Assembly (NCBI GenBank): GCA_046262175.1
Contig: JBHENF010000133.1
Span: 1 to 24,488 of the forward strand
Length of the DNA: 24,488 nucleotides
Direction of reading: 5' to 3'
DNA from: RYN-124 sp046262175
GTDB lineage: Bacteria; Actinomycetota; Actinomycetes; Mycobacteriales; SCTD01
The position numbers were made by a program, and so were the translations under genes. Numbering within the stretch: position 1 is the first letter of the stretch; each line of letters starts with the position of its first letter. The notes under the pieces are model-generated. The model ran no database searches. It saw only the letters and a program-made list of their open reading frames with translations, and was not told the origin of the DNA. Below are positions 14,293-21,450 of this stretch, piece after piece.

Positions 14293-14318
14293 TGTGGACA
14301 GCCGCGAACTTCTCCACA
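14293..14318. promoter_or_regulatory. Inverted repeat TGTGGA-N14-TCCACA (paired DnaA-box-like)
   Basis: In the divergent gap between the DUF4192 and SDR genes the hexamers TGTGGA and TCCACA face each other across 14 bp. Read outward they give CTGTCCACA (minus) and TTCTCCACA (plus), both matching the actinobacterial DnaA-box pattern. Whether the site binds DnaA or a local regulator cannot be told from sequence. Confidence 0.3.
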
Positions 14319-14345
14319 GCGGCGCGACCCGCAGCGGCAGCGCCG

Positions 14346-14358
14346 TACTGTCGCGGCC
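14346..14358 (+). promoter_or_regulatory. Candidate leaderless promoter of the SDR gene
   Basis: TACTGT at 14346-14351 (TANNNT) is followed by 7 nt and ATG 14359 with no Shine-Dalgarno. This spacing places transcription start at or beside the A of the ATG. No convincing -35 is visible. Confidence 0.45.
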
Positions 14359-15060
14359 ATGTCCGTCGTCGTCGTCACCGGTGCCTCCGGCACGCTCGGG
14401 AGCAGGCTCGTGCCCGCCCTCCGCGACGCCGGGTACGACGTGCGCGGGATGACCCGCAAGGCCGGCCGCGTCGGTGCGGGCGAGGTCGTGGCCGACGTGC
14501 TCGATCCGGCCTCGCTGAGGCCCGCGCTGGCCGGCGCCGACCTGGTCTTCCACCTCGCGTCGAACCCGCGCAGGCACTCGCCCAGCGAGGTCGACGGCAC
14601 CCGCAACGTCCTCGCCGCCGCCGAGAGCGGGCACGTCGTCTACCTGTCGATCGTCGGCTGCGACCGGACGCCGTTCGGCTACTACCGGGCCAAGACGGCA
14701 GCCGAAGAGCTCGTTCGCGGCGGTGGCGGGACCGTGGTGCGGGCTACCCAGTTCCACAGCCTCGTCCGCACGATGCTCGCCCCCCGGCTGGCGAGCCGGG
14801 CCATCGCCCCGCGCGGGATCCGCCTGCAGCCGGTCGCCGAGGACTTCGTCGTCGACGTCCTGGTCGAGGCCGTGCTCAACCCCTCGAGCGCCCCCGCGGA
14901 GATCGCCGGCCCCGAGCAGCTGGACCTGGACCAGCTGGCGCGGCGCGTCACCGGCCATCCACCCATCGCGCTGCCCCTCCCGCTGCCGCTGGTAAAGGCG
15001 GTGCAGGCCGGCTCCCTGCTGGCCGGCCCCGGCGCGCGGACCGGCGGGCAGCCGCTGTGA
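14359..15060 (+). CDS. NAD(P)-binding SDR / NmrA-like protein
   Basis: A 233-residue Rossmann protein. The N-terminus VVVVTGASGTLGSRL has the TGxxGxxG dinucleotide-binding loop, then GADLVFHLAS and VVYLSIVGCDRTPFGYYRAKTAAEELV, which resembles the atypical SDR/NmrA group (SIVG, YYRAK in place of a strict YxxxK catalytic site: Y and K are present with three residues between). Later RATQFHSLV is typical of the subgroup. It may be a reductase/epimerase-like enzyme or redox sensor. ATG 14359 is supported by the TGxxGxxG register and by the upstream TACTGT. Its stop overlaps the GTG of the next gene as GTGA, so the two are translationally coupled. Substrate unknown. Confidence 0.9.
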   Translation: MSVVVVTGASGTLGSRLVPALRDAGYDVRGMTRKAGRVGAGEVVADVLDPASLRPALAGADLVFHLASNPRRHSPSEVDGTRNVLAAAESGHVVYLSIVGCDRTPFGYYRAKTAAEELVRGGGGTVVRATQFHSLVRTMLAPRLASRAIAPRGIRLQPVAEDFVVDVLVEAVLNPSSAPAEIAGPEQLDLDQLARRVTGHPPIALPLPLPLVKAVQAGSLLAGPGARTGGQPL

Positions 15061-16763
15061 CGGCGCCTGAGCAGTTCAGCCCGCCCGTCTACGCGTGCGC
15101 CGCCGGCACGGTCCTGCATGGGCATGCCGGCTCGACGCTGGAGCCCGGGGTCGTCCTGTACACCTTCCTGCCGCCCGGCGTGGCCGACGCGATGCTGGCA
15201 AGCCCACCGCGCGTCGACGTCCACGCCGACGGCCCGGGTGCCATGACCGTCACCGTCCGGGCGCTCGCCGGCGAGACCTCCCTGACCTGGCAGCTGCCGC
15301 TCGCGCCCTTCGTTGCCGCCCTGCCCGGCCAGTCCGGCGACGAGGGCCGCATGGTCCTGCTGGCGGTCGTCGACGCCGAGCCGGGCGAGACGTTCTGGGC
15401 CGAGCCGGTCGACTGCGAGCGGCTGTCCGCCGAGCTGCAGCTGCCCGTCGGCGAACTCGCGGAGGCCTTGCGGGGACGGCTCACCCCCTGGCTCGACGAG
15501 GACCTCCGGCTGCTGCTCGACGACGACGCTTACCACCGCGCCGGCGACCGCTCCCCCGCCCAGACGCTCGCCGACGCCGTGATCGGGCAGTACCGCGGCG
15601 ATCTCGCCGCCGAGCAGAGCGTGGCCCGGCTGCTGCGCGCCCTGACCCTCGCACCGCACGAGCACTCCGCCGAGCTCGGCGACCGCCTGTGCGCAGCGCT
15701 CACGACGGCTGTCACGTCCGCACCGCCACCCGTGGTTGCGCAGGTGCTCGAGACGACCGCGCCGTTCGAGACGGAGGTCCTGCGCCTGCTCGCCGACCTC
15801 CCCGCCCGCCTAGAGGCAGCGCCCGAGGCAGAGCGGCGGAGCACCGCGATGGACGTCCTGCTCGCGGCGCCCGACCGCGACGAAGGCGTACGCGCAGCCC
15901 TCGACGTCGTCGCCCGGCTCCGGCGGGCCGAGCACGGGCCGGACCTGACGGACGAGGAGCTCCTCCAGGGGCTGCTCATGGTCGACGACGTCCTGGAGGT
16001 GCGCCTCGCGGCACTCTGGCTCGGCCTCGCGACCGGCGAGCCTGCCGCCGAGCTGGTCGCCCGGATCCAGGCCGAGGGGCCTCTGGGCGAGCAGTGGCTC
16101 CAGGACACCGCAGCCGCGCTCCGCAAGCTCGCCGGTCCGAAGGCTGTCCTGCCTGCGCCCGCCGTCGACGAGCCGACTGTCCGGGCCTGCACCGAGCTGG
16201 CCATAAAGCTCCGCCGGAGCAGGCGCGGGCCGGGAAGCTGGCTCACGGTCGCCCCCGCGGCGGCTGCCGTCGCCGTCCTGTCCGCCTACGCCACCGGCCT
16301 GGACGCCGAGACCGTCACCGACCTGCTGGACGAGCTCGTCGCCGATGACGTCACCGGCGTCGACCTGCTGGACGGGTTCGTCTGCGCCACGGCGCAGGTG
16401 CTCGTGCGGTGCGACCCCGAGGTCGACGACGTGACGCGCCGGACGCAGGTGACGGACCTGCTCGGCTCCGTTCCCACCGGCAGCAGGGGGGCGCGCTGGC
16501 TACTGGCCACCGGCCTGCTCGAGGCGCACGACCACGACCCGGCCGCCGTCGACCTCGGGCCGTACGTTCCGAAGGACAGCGCGCCCGATCCCGAGCGGCT
16601 GGCGGAGCGCGCCGGCCGCACCGGCGTCCTGCGGGCCGCGCTGCAGTGCCTCGACGCCCTTGCCGCGTCCCTCGGCGGCGAGGCGGAGGTGCCCCGCGAC
16701 GCGGTCCTCGGCAGCATCTTCCCCGCCGCGCTGGACGAGCACGAGCTGCTGCGCGAGCGCTGA
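15057..16763 (+). CDS. Hypothetical protein (568 aa), no family recognised
   Basis: From GTG 15057 (GTGA overlap with the SDR gene) the product is 568 residues. I recognise no named family. The first 130 residues look beta-rich (GTVLHGHAGSTLEPGVVLYTF, MTVTVRALAGETSLTWQLPL), and the rest is strongly helical with Leu/Ala/Asp-rich segments like ARLLRALTLAPHEHSAELGDRL and LLQGLLMVDDVLEVRLAALWLGL, suggestive of helical repeats. One region (WLTVAPAAAAVAVLSAYATG) is hydrophobic but interrupted by polar residues and looks like a buried helix rather than a membrane segment. There is no signal peptide and only a handful of Cys. It ends 17 bp before the convergent aldo/keto reductase. Starts upstream in this frame are shadows of the SDR gene. 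Confidence 0.8.
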   Translation: MTAPEQFSPPVYACAAGTVLHGHAGSTLEPGVVLYTFLPPGVADAMLASPPRVDVHADGPGAMTVTVRALAGETSLTWQLPLAPFVAALPGQSGDEGRMVLLAVVDAEPGETFWAEPVDCERLSAELQLPVGELAEALRGRLTPWLDEDLRLLLDDDAYHRAGDRSPAQTLADAVIGQYRGDLAAEQSVARLLRALTLAPHEHSAELGDRLCAALTTAVTSAPPPVVAQVLETTAPFETEVLRLLADLPARLEAAPEAERRSTAMDVLLAAPDRDEGVRAALDVVARLRRAEHGPDLTDEELLQGLLMVDDVLEVRLAALWLGLATGEPAAELVARIQAEGPLGEQWLQDTAAALRKLAGPKAVLPAPAVDEPTVRACTELAIKLRRSRRGPGSWLTVAPAAAAVAVLSAYATGLDAETVTDLLDELVADDVTGVDLLDGFVCATAQVLVRCDPEVDDVTRRTQVTDLLGSVPTGSRGARWLLATGLLEAHDHDPAAVDLGPYVPKDSAPDPERLAERAGRTGVLRAALQCLDALAASLGGEAEVPRDAVLGSIFPAALDEHELLRER

Positions 16764-16780
16764 ACCCAAAGAACGTCCGC

Positions 16781-17614
16781 TCAGCCCGCCAGCTCCGCCA
16801 CGTCCTCCGGCGTGAGCACGACCGACGGCGCGGCCAGGTTCTCCTCCAGGTGCGCCACCGAACTGGTCCCCGGGATCGGCAGCAGCACCGGCGAGCGCTG
16901 CAACAGCCAGGCCAGCGCCACCTGCGCCGGCGTTGCCTCGTGCCGCGCGGCCACCGCCGCGAGCGCGGCTGAGGATCCCGCGCCGGAGCGCACCGGCGAC
17001 GCGCCGAGCGGGAAATACGGCAGGTACGCGATGCCGTCGCGCGTACACCGCTCCACCATGGCGTCATCGGTCCGGTCGAGAACGCTGTACGCGTTCGACA
17101 CCGACACCACCGGCGTCACCGCCAGCGCCGCGTCCAGCTGCTCCGCCGTCACGTTGGACAGCCCGATGTGCTGCAGCTTGCCGGCGTCCCGCAGCGCGAG
17201 CATCGCCCCCAGCACCTCCTCGAACGGCACAGCCGCGTCCGGCATCCAGCGCAGGTGGACGACCGGCACGCTGTCGACCCGCAGCGTCCGCAGGTCGTGC
17301 TCGATCCCGCTGCGCAGCTCCTCCGGCGTCAGCGCGGCGTACCAGGACGCGTCCTCGCGCCGGGCGCCGCCGAGCTTGCTGACCAGGACCAGGCCTTCGT
17401 ACGGGTGCACCGCCTCGCAGAGCACCTCGTTCGCGGCGAACGGCCCGTAGTACCAGGCGGTGTCGATCACCCGTACACCCAGCTCCACCGCGCGCCGCAC
17501 GACCCGCACGGCCTCGTCCCGGTCCGCCGGCGGGCCGAAGATGCGAGCCCCGCTGAGCCGCATGGTGCCGTACCCGAGCCGTGGCACGTCCGCGCCGGCG
17601 AAGGAGAGCGTCAT
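16781..17614 (-). CDS. Aldo/keto reductase
   Basis: A 277-residue (beta/alpha)8 reductase. The N-terminus VPRLGYGTMRLSG, the tetrad region DTAWYYGP with D51 and Y56, K80 in LVLVSKLGG and H120 in VVHLRWMPD provide the Asp-Tyr-Lys-His set. GLSNVTAEQL and LLPIPGTSSVAHLEENLAA are classic AKR motifs for the NADPH-binding C-terminal part. It reduces aldehydes or ketones with NADPH in the cytosol; substrate is not predictable. ATG 17614 is chosen because the mature AKR fold starts there; a longer frame to 17773 adds non-conserved residues. TACGTT at 17626-17621, then six bases, suggests leaderless transcription. Confidence 0.94.
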   Translation of the reverse strand: MTLSFAGADVPRLGYGTMRLSGARIFGPPADRDEAVRVVRRAVELGVRVIDTAWYYGPFAANEVLCEAVHPYEGLVLVSKLGGARREDASWYAALTPEELRSGIEHDLRTLRVDSVPVVHLRWMPDAAVPFEEVLGAMLALRDAGKLQHIGLSNVTAEQLDAALAVTPVVSVSNAYSVLDRTDDAMVERCTRDGIAYLPYFPLGASPVRSGAGSSAALAAVAARHEATPAQVALAWLLQRSPVLLPIPGTSSVAHLEENLAAPSVVLTPEDVAELAG

Positions 17615-17626
17615 GCCCAGAACGTA
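17615..17626 (-). promoter_or_regulatory. Candidate leaderless promoter of the aldo/keto reductase
   Basis: Minus-strand TACGTT is followed by CTGGGC and the ATG. There is no Shine-Dalgarno. The same TANNNT-N6-start layout is seen at tldD, the XRE gene and the DUF222/HNH gene in this window. Confidence 0.45.
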
Positions 17627-17696
17627 GGTTCTCTCAAGCCGGACCGGGAACGGCCGATGCACGAACCACCAGGGTCGAGGTTCCCAGGAGGCCGCC

Positions 17697-17789
17697 GTGC
17701 AGCGCATCCAGATCGCCAAGCCCGTACGCCGTCCTGCGGACGCGCCCCTCGACCTGCGCACTCCGTCCGGCAAGCCCCTGCCGTACTAG
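17697..17789 (+). CDS. Possible 30-residue peptide
   Basis: A perfect AGGAGG at 17686-17691, five nt before GTG 17697, opens a 30-codon frame ending at TAG 17787-17789. The peptide is basic and Pro-rich (KPVRRPADAPLDL, ending GKPLPY) and has no Cys. I do not recognise it. Divergent from the aldo/keto reductase and convergent with the cupin relic, whose stop shares the same CTAG. The strong ribosome binding site is the only positive evidence; it could equally be the stump of a decayed gene. Confidence 0.35.
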   Translation: MQRIQIAKPVRRPADAPLDLRTPSGKPLPY

Positions 17790-18109
17790 CAGAGGCAGAA
17801 CTCCTCCAGGTACCGCTGCGTCACCGCGAACGCCGCCAGCAGGTTCGGCGCGAAGCCGTTGTCCGCCGCTGCTCGTCAGAGGTCGCCAAAGGAACGCGTC
17901 CGTGCGCAGCGCCGGCGTCGTTCGCCACACGACGACCGTCGCCACGTCGCGCACATCTGGTGCGGCGCACCTGCTGGCACCTGAAGCACGTCGCCCGCCC
18001 CGAGGTCGTGCTGCTCGCCGGCCAGCGGGTCGACGAGCTCGGTCCCCACCTCGGGCGTCACGGGCAGATGGTCGTACGGAAGATCGCCGTGTGCCAGGGT
18101 TTTGCGCAT
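17786..18109 (-). pseudogene. Frameshifted cupin-domain relic
   Basis: From ATG 18109 the minus strand reads MRKTLAHGDLPYDHLPVTPE and then HDLGAGDVLQVPAGAPHQM, a cupin motif-2 pattern (GDxxxxPxGxPH). Just after this, the frame becomes Arg-rich and stops at 17876. In a second frame the same stretch reads VATVVVWRTTPALRTDAF, which looks like the normal continuation of a cupin (WxxxPALRTxxF). After the TGA the first frame resumes with natural sequence, NGFAPNLLAAFAVTQRYLEE, to a TAG in CTAG at 17786. So coding-like sequence alternates A-B-A, as expected from two compensating indels. The first cupin strands also seem missing. I read this as a truncated, frameshifted gene; sequencing error is an alternative. 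Its ATG overlaps the ATG of the lysoplasmalogenase in CATG. Confidence 0.5.
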
Positions 18110-18665
18110 GTACGCGCTGCTCGCCGCCGCTGACACCCTCCTCGCCGCCACCGGCCGCGACCAGCTGCGCCGGCTGACCAAGCCGCTGCTGATGCCGACC
18201 CTGCTGCGCAGGAAGCCTCGGCCGGTGCAGCGTGCGCTCGTCCTCGGCGGCCTCGGCGACATCGCCCTGCTGGGCAGCGGATCCGCTGCGTTCCAAGCCG
18301 GGCTCGGTTCCTTCCTCGCGGGGCACGTCGCCTGGGTCGCCGCCCTCCGCCCGCACACCGCCGGTGCGGTGACCTCCGCCAGAGCCCTGCCGTACCTCGC
18401 CGCCTGGGCCGGCCTGAACGCCTACCTGTGGCCGCGCACCGGCAAGGACCGCATCCCGGTGCTCGTCTACAGCACCGCGCTGCTCGCGACGGCGCTGGCC
18501 GCCGCGGACACGGGCCGCGCGGACGTCGCGGCCGGCGGGGCGCTGTTTCTGATGAGCGACGCGCTGCTCGCGCTGGAGCGCTTCGGCGACCTGCACCTGC
18601 CCGTGCACGAAGGGCTCGTGATGGGCACGTACACGAGCGGCCAGGGGCTGCTGGCCCGCCTCTAG
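18108..18665 (+). CDS. YhhN/lysoplasmalogenase-family membrane protein
   Basis: A 185-residue polytopic membrane protein. KPLLMPTLL near the N-terminus, then GDIALLGSGSAAFQAGLGSFLAGHVAWVAA and the C-terminal LFLMSDALLALERF and VMGTYTSGQGLLA match the YhhN/TMEM86 family, whose characterised members hydrolyse the vinyl-ether bond of lysoplasmalogens. Conserved acidic residues of the family (GD and SD) are present. About seven or eight hydrophobic segments place it in the cytoplasmic membrane. ATG 18108 is preferred; TTG 18102 is an alternative. CAGGGT, seven nt before the ATG, may be a -10 for a leaderless transcript. The last codons and stop are part of a duplicated 41-bp unit that continues beyond the gene. 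Confidence 0.9.
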   Translation: MYALLAAADTLLAATGRDQLRRLTKPLLMPTLLRRKPRPVQRALVLGGLGDIALLGSGSAAFQAGLGSFLAGHVAWVAALRPHTAGAVTSARALPYLAAWAGLNAYLWPRTGKDRIPVLVYSTALLATALAAADTGRADVAAGGALFLMSDALLALERFGDLHLPVHEGLVMGTYTSGQGLLARL

Positions 18666-18742
18666 ATGTGCCGAACAGTCGACTCATCCCGCTGGCCCGC
18701 CTGTAGATGTACCGAACCGTCGACTCATCTCGCTGGCGCGCC
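18651..18742 (+). repeat. 41-bp tandem repeat (two full units plus a 10-bp third)
   Basis: Unit 1 (18651-18691) and unit 2 (18692-18732) are both 41 bp and differ at four positions (37/41 identical by eye). A 10-bp start of a third unit follows (CTGGCGCGCC, one mismatch). Unit 1 contains the last codons and TAG stop of the lysoplasmalogenase gene, so unit 2 holds a copy of that gene tail. Each unit carries GTCGACTCATC. The array abuts the promoter of the DUF222/HNH gene. Confidence 0.9.
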
Positions 18743-18806
18743 AATTCCCTTGTGCGGCAGGGGCTTTCGCGCCTATTGGCGGCGGAAAACTGTCGGACCC
18801 TGGCTC

Positions 18807-18818
18807 TAACCTCGACCC
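18807..18818 (+). promoter_or_regulatory. Candidate leaderless promoter of the DUF222/HNH gene
   Basis: TAACCT (18807-18812) is followed by CGACCC and ATG 18819. No Shine-Dalgarno lies between. The hexamer fits TANNNT and the spacing fits a transcript starting at the A of the start codon. Confidence 0.5.
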
Positions 18819-20276
18819 ATGCCCAACACTCCTGCTGCCGTCCGCGACTGGTCGTCGCGGCCGGTGCCTACGGCCCTGTCGCCGGAGGAGCTTGCGGGCC
18901 TGGTGGAGGACTCGCGGGAGCGCTTCGCGGGGATGCTGTTCACCGCGACTCCGATGGCCGAGCTGGATGCGATCGGCCGGTGGCAGCGCAGCAAGGATCT
19001 GGCGTTCGCGGGCATGATGCGCGAGATCGTCGCGGCCTACAACCGGGCCGGCAGCGAGCAGCGGGAGTTCGCCGGCGACGAAGTCGGTCTCGCGATTGGA
19101 GCAACCTCGACGACCGGCAGCAACCTGGTCGCGCAAGCCCTGGCGCTGGCTGAGCTGCCCGGGCTGCTGGAGACGGTCGAGGCCGGGACGCTGACGGAGC
19201 GGCATGCCCTGTCGGTGCTGCGGGAGCTGGACAAGGTCGAGCTGACCGTTGAGCAGCGGCAGGCGGTGGTGCTGGTGATGCTGGCCCGCTATCGCGGTGA
19301 GGCGCCGGGCGAGCTGGGCCAACTGGTGACCCGGTTGATCATTCAGGTCGACCGCGCCGCCGCCGAGGCGCGCCACCGCGTCGCCACCGCCGGCCGCCGA
19401 GTGTGGTTCTCCCGCGACGTCGACGGGCAGGCGGTCGTCATCGGGCGGGGGCCGGCCGCGCAGATCGCGGCGGTCCGGGCGGCCCTGGAAGCGTCTCTGC
19501 CCGAGGAGGCCGAGACGGGCGATGACCGGGCGCGGGAGGCGCGCGAGTTCGACCTGTTCGTCGACCTGCTCACCGGCGGAAAGCAAGCCGGCAGCTGGCA
19601 GGCCGAGATCGTCGTGCCGCTCTCGGTCACCCTGGGCGGTGAGCAGGAGCTGGCCGACATTCCCGGCCTGGGACCGATCCTGCCCGGCACCGCTCGCGAC
19701 GTGCTCAACCACTGCGACACGATCGGCCAGACGGCAGTCGACCAGGACGGCCAGGTCGTCGGAGTCGGCGATCCCCTCCGCATCCACCGGGACCAGCCCG
19801 CCGCACCGGACGAGCAGGCCGCACCAGTCGAAGAAGCCGCACCGGACGAGCAGGTCGCACGGGAGGAGCCCGTACGGCCGTCCCCGGCGCGGGAGCCATC
19901 CGCACGTCCGGCCACGCCACTTGGCCCGTCGGTGCTGACGCCGGAGATCACGCGACGACTGACCACACCGCCGCCACCACCGACGTTCCTGGCCGGCAGC
20001 GGCTACCGGTTCCCACCCCGGCTAAGGCGCTACCTCGAGGCGCGCGATCGCACCTGCGTCTACCCCGGCTGCGGCCGGCCGGCGCGGCGTACCGACAAAG
20101 ATCACCGCAACCCCTGGCCAGCCGGCGGCACCGACGCCGACAACGGCGAGTGCCTGTGCCGGCACCACCACCGCGCCAAGCACACGGTCTTCACGGTGCT
20201 CCGCGACACCGACGGCAGCTATGTCTGGATCACCCGCGGCGGCTGGCAGTTCCGACGACATCCCAAGGGCTTCTGA
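18819..20276 (+). CDS. DUF222 and HNH-endonuclease protein (13E12 repeat family)
   Basis: A 485-residue protein of the family abundant in actinobacterial genomes, often in several copies (REP13E12 in Mycobacterium tuberculosis). The N-terminal two thirds is the DUF222 helical region (LSPEELAGLVEDSRERFAGM, then ALALAELPGLLETVEAGTLTERHALSVLREL). Next comes an acidic, low-complexity linker at about 325-350 with repeated PDEQ/PVEE segments, and then the HNH module: RDRTCVYPGCGRPARRTDKDH, W-PAGGTDADNGECLCRHHHRAKH, with two CxxC-like pairs for zinc and the catalytic His. Its activity and role are unclear in most genomes. It starts leaderless at ATG 18819, directly behind a tandem repeat. No transposase is linked. 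Confidence 0.92.
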   Translation: MPNTPAAVRDWSSRPVPTALSPEELAGLVEDSRERFAGMLFTATPMAELDAIGRWQRSKDLAFAGMMREIVAAYNRAGSEQREFAGDEVGLAIGATSTTGSNLVAQALALAELPGLLETVEAGTLTERHALSVLRELDKVELTVEQRQAVVLVMLARYRGEAPGELGQLVTRLIIQVDRAAAEARHRVATAGRRVWFSRDVDGQAVVIGRGPAAQIAAVRAALEASLPEEAETGDDRAREAREFDLFVDLLTGGKQAGSWQAEIVVPLSVTLGGEQELADIPGLGPILPGTARDVLNHCDTIGQTAVDQDGQVVGVGDPLRIHRDQPAAPDEQAAPVEEAAPDEQVAREEPVRPSPAREPSARPATPLGPSVLTPEITRRLTTPPPPPTFLAGSGYRFPPRLRRYLEARDRTCVYPGCGRPARRTDKDHRNPWPAGGTDADNGECLCRHHHRAKHTVFTVLRDTDGSYVWITRGGWQFRRHPKGF

Positions 20277-20698
20277 CCCCTCGGTCACCAGCCCGCCCCG
20301 GACGCCGCAGACGGACACGCGCTCGCCTGCGGCTCCGGCACGCCCTGCCCCTCACAGCCGCGACACGGTGAGCCTGAGCACCGGCGCGCTGTCGGTAGCC
20401 GGCATACCTACCGCCGCCACCGGCCCGCTCCCGCTTGCGTATCCACGGCAGGAACGGGCGGCCGACATGTCGAACGCTACGGGATGCTCGGGAACTGGGC
20501 TCAATCCACCTCGTGGCAGTTGTCGAAGGACCACGGGCGCGTCCCCGTGGAGATCATCGGGCTGTCACAGCCACGCCGGCGCCTGACCCACCAGCTCCTG
20601 CAGGCATCGCGCCCCGCCGGATCAGCTGCACGTAGATGACGCTGTCCCTAGAGGGAAGCGTCACCACCCCGGATGTCCACGTGGCACCTAGGTCGGAT
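20277..20698. other. 422-bp gap between convergent genes; no firm gene
   Basis: This stretch lies between the ends of the DUF222/HNH (+) and crotonase (-) genes. I see no RNA gene or repeat. One frame gives a natural-looking 51-residue product from ATG 20484 to TGA 20639 (GNWAQSTSWQLSKDHGRVPVE, then IIGLSQPRRRLTHQLLQA), but there is no clear Shine-Dalgarno and no homologue I recognise. It may be a decayed gene fragment. The region ends with the hairpin listed separately. Confidence 0.5.
20637..20663. terminator. Hairpin between convergent genes, possible bidirectional terminator
   Basis: TGACGCT-G-TCCC, loop TAGA, GGGA-AGCGTCA: an 11-bp stem with one bulged base and a four-base loop. It sits between two convergent genes, about 360 bp after the DUF222/HNH stop and 36 bp after the crotonase stop. 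There is no U-tract, as is common in GC-rich actinobacteria. Terminator function is inferred. Confidence 0.45.
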
Positions 20699-21442
20699 CT
20701 AGAACGCGCCGTGCCGACCCTCACCGGCCGCGAAACGCGCCGCCCCCGATGCGGTCTCCGAGCCGAGCGCCGCCTGCCCGTGCGCGAACTCCTGCGCCAG
20801 CGCGTCGGCCTCGCTCAGCCCGAAGCCGTCGAGCACCGACTGCCGGTCGCTGCGCAGGCACACCTGCGGGAAGCCGGCCAGCTGCCGGGCCAGCTCCTGC
20901 GCGGCCGGCAGCGCCTCGCCTGCCGGCACCACCCGGTTCGCCAGCCCGATGGCCAGCGCCTCGGCCGCGCCCACGGGCCGGCCGGTGAGAACCAGGTCGA
21001 GAGCCCGGCTCGTCCCGATCAGCCGCGGCAGCCGTACGGTCCCGCCGTCCACCAGCGGCACGCCCCAGCGCCGGCAGAAGACGCCGAAGATGGCGGTCTC
21101 GTCGGCGACGCGCAGGTCGCACCACAGCGCCAGCTCGAGGCCACCGGCGACCGCGTGCCCGGACACCGCGGCGATGACCGGCTTGGACAGCCGCATCCGG
21201 CTGACGCCCATCGGCCCGTCGCCGTCGGGCGCGACGCGGTTGCCCCTGTCCGTACCGACAGCTGTCAGGTCGGCGCCGGCGCAGAACACGCCGCCCTCTC
21301 CGGACAGCACCGCGACGGATGCGTCGGAGGCGTCGAAGTCCCGGAACGCCTGGGCCAGCGCAGCGGCGGTCGGTCCATCGACGGCGTTGCGGCGCTCGGG
21401 GCGGGACAGCAGGACGGTGGTGACCGGCCCGTCCCGCTCCAC
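20699..21442 (-). CDS. Enoyl-CoA hydratase/isomerase (crotonase) family protein
   Basis: From GTG 21442 this is 247 residues. The crotonase oxyanion-hole motifs are visible in FCAGADLTAV and GHAVAGGLELALWCDLRVAD. The first catalytic Glu of hydratases has its counterpart in E103 (GGLEL), but where the second catalytic Glu normally stands (FGxPE) the sequence is FGVFC, so hydratase activity of the classical kind is doubtful and another crotonase reaction is possible. N-terminal VTTVLLSRPERRNAVDGP is typical. A better family N-terminus, T-V-R-V-E-R-D, lies four codons upstream at CTG 21454, which overlaps the monooxygenase stop as CTGA; the true start may be this rare codon. It sits directly behind the monooxygenase gene in the same direction. 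Confidence 0.9.
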   Translation of the reverse strand: MERDGPVTTVLLSRPERRNAVDGPTAAALAQAFRDFDASDASVAVLSGEGGVFCAGADLTAVGTDRGNRVAPDGDGPMGVSRMRLSKPVIAAVSGHAVAGGLELALWCDLRVADETAIFGVFCRRWGVPLVDGGTVRLPRLIGTSRALDLVLTGRPVGAAEALAIGLANRVVPAGEALPAAQELARQLAGFPQVCLRSDRQSVLDGFGLSEADALAQEFAHGQAALGSETASGAARFAAGEGRHGAF

Positions 21443-21450
21443 CCGGACGG

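Noticed and set aside
14292..15056. Extended N-terminus for the 568-residue protein (823 residues)
   Set aside because: The extra 255 residues are a shadow of the SDR gene; the GTGA overlap gives a natural start.
18651..18742. CRISPR array
   Set aside because: The repeats are directly adjacent without spacers and one contains a gene end.
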